Origin: Phoronis australis
Lineage: Eukaryota > Phoronida > Phoronidae
Reading direction: 5' to 3'
Length of the DNA: 42,272 nt
Assembly: GCA_002633005.1 (NCBI GenBank)
Contig: NMRA01000126.1
Span: 731,883-774,154, forward strand
A program made the translations under genes and the position numbers. The notes beneath the pieces are model-generated. The model saw only the letters and a list, made by a program, of their open reading frames with translations. It was not told where the DNA came from and made no database searches. This document shows positions 24,085-42,272 of the stretch, one piece after another. Each line of letters begins with the position of its first letter. Positions within the stretch are counted from its first letter, which is position 1.

Positions 24085-24670
24085 ACATTTAATCTGCAGT
24101 ACAGCTTACTACAGCTTACTACAGCTATTGTGCAGCTTGTCATAAGCGTACACTACACACCACAATTTAGACAACAACAGCTAGCTTTGTACAGTACAGA
24201 CCACTGCTGAAATTTAATAAGTAACTTGCTCTAGCAGTGGTTAGCTACCATGTAATCTGTTCACAGAAAAGTACACACCCGTTGATGAAAGTCAATAACT
24301 TGTTCACATAGTAGTTAGTATAGGCTACTAAAGTTCATCACACAGCTATATACACCACTGCAGCTAGTCTTGATCTCAATCATAGAAAATCATGGCCTAC
24401 TACATGTTATCTGTAACTTAGTCACAGGAAAATGTACACCACTGCAAATAGGCTGCGAGTTATTCATGAAAAGGTTAGGCTATTACAACGTGCTGGTAAC
24501 TTATCCAGAGAAGCATAGAAGACTGCTGCAGCATGCTTGCACCTTATTCACAAAAAAGTATAGATCATTGCAGCTTGCCTGCAACTTAATCACAAAATGT
24601 ATGATACAATACACGCGGCCTACAATTTAACCACAGAAAAGTATAGACCATTACACCAGGCCAATATTTT
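24085..24670. repeat. Degenerate minisatellite at the MTF1 3' end
   Basis: A unit of roughly 60 bp recurs in diverged form: 'cacagaaaagtatagaccat', then 'tgcagctt/ag', then 'cttgcaacttaat/gttcac'. It appears near 24255, 24375, 24430, 24500, 24560 and 24625. A short direct repeat (tactacagct) occurs near 24108. The array runs up to the MTF1 stop codon, so it probably makes up much of the 3' UTR. ATTAAA on the minus strand at 24218 and 24092 are candidate poly(A) signals. Confidence 0.65.
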
Positions 24671-24672
24671 GT

Positions 24673-39276
<14,604 letters not shown>

Positions 39277-39338
39277 GATCACTGGTGACCACGGGGTTTA
39301 AAGGAAAATATGACGAGTCGGAAATAGTGACCAACTGG
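39277..39338 (-). promoter_or_regulatory. Short MTF1 leader/promoter segment before the MITE
   Basis: Only about 60 bp separate the MTF1 ATG from the first MITE. No TATA box or metal response element core (TGCRCNC) is seen in it. Either transcription starts inside or just beside the MITE, or the leader is spliced from a noncoding exon farther right. Confidence 0.35.
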
Positions 39339-39783
39339 TGCTGTGCGTGAACTTGGAATCCTGCTTACTCTCAAGATCGCGTATGCGTGAACTTAGTGGA
39401 ATTGAATATTCATTAGTCAATCAAGTGAAATGTTTTGTTCATTGTGAAGAATGTTTGCAGTTATTTGCCTCACGTTCACTCATTTTCTCTAAACTGGAAC
39501 TTGCGTCACAGAATCGGAGGAATGTGTGAATAATTAATATTTTTGGTGAAAAAAATCGCCAATGGTTAAAAGAGGATGGTTAAAATTTATGTTGTTTTGT
39601 GAACATGTAAATTTCTTTAGCGCAGTGCAAATTGTTAACAACATGAACGTTTAGCGACTTCCCATGATCCATGAAGAAGTTTAAATAAATAAATGGTGTA
39701 TTCCAAATTCATAACATATACTAAGTATCTATGTGCATTCGTAATCTTGAGATAGCAATTACCCCAAGTTTACGAACACCTTC
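39339..39783. mobile_element. MITE copy 1, next to the MTF1 start
   Basis: The left end reads gctgtgcgtgaacttggaat, then cctgcttactctcaagat. The right end is a diverged inverted form (minus strand: cgtaaacttggggtaattgc, then tatctcaagatta). The interior follows copy 2 in order ('tggcctcac', 'cggag(g)aa', 'tttttggtgaaa', 'cagtgcaaat', 'aacatgaacg'). It is more decayed than copy 2. Confidence 0.75.
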
Positions 39784-39822
39784 CATCGCTTCCGTCAAAG
39801 ATTTGTAGTTTTAGGATGTAGT

Positions 39823-40256
39823 GCTGTGCGTGAACTTGGAATCCTGCCTAATCTCAAGATTAAGCGGAAGTGAGTGTTGTGTAAACTTGGAATTGAATAT
39901 TCTTCAAGGCAAAGAGGTGAAATTTTTGTTCGATGAAAAAAACTTTTTTAATTATTGGCCTCACAATCAACCGTTTCCTCCTTTACCGTAACTTGTGTCG
40001 TTGAACCGGAGAAATATACGTGAATGGCTAAATCGATTTTTTTGGTGAAACTGATCGCCTGTAGTTGAACAGGTTGGTTAAAATTGAAATTATTTTATTC
40101 AAATGTAACTTGATTTTGTACAGTGCAAATTTTCATAAACATGAACGCGATTATTTGAGTGAACTAGTCAAGTTGCCTCGCGTATTCCAAGTTCACGCAA
40201 TACTCACTTCCACATAATCTTGAGATTAAGCAGGATTCCAAGTTCACGTACAGCAG
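39823..40256. mobile_element. MITE copy 2 with well-kept terminal inverted repeats
   Basis: About 434 bp. Left: gctgtgcgtgaacttggaat, cctgcctaatctcaagatta, agcggaagtgagtgttgtgt. Right, on the minus strand: gctgtacgtgaacttggaat, cctgcttaatctcaagatta, tgtggaagtgagtattgcgt. The arms are about 65-70 bp with few mismatches, and each holds the phrase gtgaacttggaat (or gtaaacttggaat) twice. The interior is AT-rich and non-coding. Both flanks contain cgcttccgt, which may reflect tandem insertion. Confidence 0.85.
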
Positions 40257-42272
40257 TGTCTTCGCTTCCGTGCTGTGTTTGGGGCGAATACATATTATAT
40301 TTTTTGATTATGAATTATGGAGAGTAAAAGCACACAATATATCTAATTATTGTAAATATCGAGAAATTTCAAATATACGGAGTTAGAAAGTAGCTTTACT
40401 TAAGTTTTACACAAATCTCGTTATCTACGAGATCTTCCTTTTCCCTTCACGGTCCAAGATGGTGGGTTTCAGTTGTGTTTGGGGTTAATGTTTAATCGTC
40501 CGAATCTCACTCTTTCTTCGTGACGGATTTCTTACTCAACTATTTTGATGGTACCAAGCATGTGAAGAGTCCATCCGTGTTTTTATTTTCCGTCTTTCAC
40601 CATTGTTTACGTTTAATAAAGGTTACTTCCAGACGATGTCTTCCTACTTGGGAAAGCAATCGAGCTCATCGTATTTTTGCTATTATGTCGTACGCAGTTG
40701 TGTCGACGAAGTGTGCTCACTGGCCCATTGCATTGGATGTAACGGGTTCTCTGTAGCAGGGGCCGCTAAATTCTATTTCTACCAAATGAATTGAGCGGCG
40801 CAAACAGGTTCCAGCACTTCACTTCAAGTCTCCAGTGACAACAGGTCGTTTTGTATGCTGTAAAAGTTCATCCCAGCAACCACAGGCCCACTAATCTATT
40901 GGATCTATCTGCTTCTCGTATCCACCACTGACACTTTCACTGTTAAAAACATCATTCAGGTTGAACACTTAAATCAGTTGATTCAGAATTTCCTTCTGAA
41001 ATATTTCAGAAACTCTACAAAATCAGTACGAAACTAATCTCTGAATACATTTCTTTCACTTGATCATAGGGACGTGACAAAGTCTTGTCTCAACGCTGAT
41101 TGGCTTTTCCCAGATATTGCGTAATGGCGATTATCGATAAGACAGCCATTGCCTCACGGTGGCTATAGTATTTCAGCTCTCTCTCCTCCAGAAACCAAGA
41201 AAACAGGGAACCACATTATTGATGACGTAGACCGTAAATTCTTCTGGGTATACGTCATTTTTTTTGTTGAGTTTTCATTCTTGTCAAAGCATGTGACTGG
41301 TGAGAAGTTGGGGGAATTTTTCGCTCCTGTTTGACTGCTTGTATTTTGAAAGGTAAGTTATTTTTTCTTATGAAATGTGTTCTTTATTCTTATTTTATAT
41401 CTTTTGCAACTGCTCACCAAATTTCAATTCAATCAAATCACCGTAACATGGTCTGCTAACTCCGGCAAAATTAAGACCCGAGGCAGGCATTCTCGCCAAC
41501 CAGCCATAACGGACCAGTGTATCGGCATTGCCGTTTATGGTTAACAATTGCTCTTAAATTAGGTAGATTGACTAGTTTATGTAAATTAATAGCAGAATTG
41601 ATCAATTTGGATGAAGTTCCATACATTTTCATGTGTAGTTTTTGTATATCAATGACTTTGTAAGGTGTAGTATAGGTAATCTTGGTCCGGCGAATTTTGG
41701 TCACGTGATCAAATCCCAGAGATTTGATTGGCTCAAAACCTGAATTCTTTGATTATGTTGAAGTGTGATTTTGGCTAGATTTTCTTCACAATATTGCCAT
41801 GATTTACTGTTTTTTATGAAATAAAACCACAGTTTGTCAACTCCATATGACAGTAGTGTTTTTGTTGATTTTTTCATTGAATAACATATAATGATTTTCT
41901 AATCAAACAGGTTAAAAAATTTTTTCAGTTTGGGACAAGAATAGCTTGCTGATATTGTTGTTCTTTCAAAAGTTAAGTTGGTGCCTGGAAAATCATTGAG
42001 TAGGTACATCGATTCTTTTACCTTCTTGAGGTATTTGACAAAATATAATTCCACTGGCCTGACATGATATTGTGTCCACAACTGGAGAATTTACATTTGT
42101 AGTTTTCAAGTTCTTGAAGTACACTTATTAAGGAAAGGAACTGTTCAATTTTTTGAAAAATGATAAATCAATGCCTCATAAAAATCAGTGTAAAAAATTC
42201 AAACTTTAGTTTTAGGGTTCGTAGTGAGTGTTTAATAGTAATTACAGGACAAGGCAGTCTGAATCATTTGGT
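40257..42272. other. Region upstream of MTF1, no gene recognised
   Basis: AT-rich DNA with several unrecognised frames under 80 codons. Near 40455 is ccaagatggtg, a YY1-like core. Between 41090 and 41350 there is a CCAAT-type motif (gctgattggct), then a plus-strand frame, then a consensus splice donor (ttgaaag|gtaagtt at about 41351). This could be a noncoding first exon of a divergent gene to the right. Evidence is weak. Confidence 0.3.

Noticed and set aside
40520-40756. A 78-codon plus-strand frame upstream of MTF1
   Set aside because: Starts with GTG, has no recognised domain, and overlaps another unrelated frame on the same strand.

Overview
The window is animal nuclear DNA, AT-rich, with long introns and many interspersed repeats. 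Two genes are recognisable, both on the minus strand and arranged head to tail. Every exon given here has GT/AG boundaries and compatible reading phases. Both genes are conserved bilaterian regulators. The repeat content and gene structure suggest a non-vertebrate, probably marine, animal (a deuterostome or lophotrochozoan invertebrate); I cannot name the species. I see no bacterial, phage, CRISPR or intact tRNA content.

(1) 1837-18852, minus: the N-terminal part of ARID2 (BAF200, the ARID subunit of the PBAF SWI/SNF complex). Nine coding exons give 355 residues: the ATG, the whole ARID domain, and the start of the armadillo-like region. The rest of the gene lies beyond the left edge. Its introns hold a diverged tandem array (345-1800), a near-perfect 1,287-bp direct duplication (9400-10686 and 12207-13493) with an N next to the second copy, and a dispersed repeat (16510-17160).

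(2) 18853-24672, between the genes: ARID2 upstream region with a perfect YY1-type motif, then a composite repeat made of many 'cactaggggg' units (21315-23110) with a small element nested in it, then a degenerate minisatellite that runs up to the MTF1 stop codon.

(3) 24673-39276, minus: a complete MTF1 (metal-responsive transcription factor 1) gene. Nine coding exons give 581 residues with six C2H2 zinc fingers and a cysteine-rich C-terminal tail. Its introns carry several mobile elements: one with an almost Helitron-like 3' end, a TIR element with CRE-like sites in its ends, a 66-bp perfect fold-back, a 1.4-kb TIR element that encodes a recognisable domain, and a tRNA-derived SINE interrupted by a LINE tail.

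(4) 39277-42272: the MTF1 upstream region. Two copies of one MITE family lie end to end, the nearer about 60 bp from the MTF1 ATG. Beyond them is DNA with no recognised gene.

ARID2 remodels chromatin as part of PBAF; MTF-1 activates metallothionein and other genes in response to zinc, cadmium and stress. Nothing in the sequence shows that they act together; they are simply neighbours. I found no clear new multi-gene system. The most notable items are the fold-back, the duplication beside the N, and the MITE pair at the MTF1 promoter.
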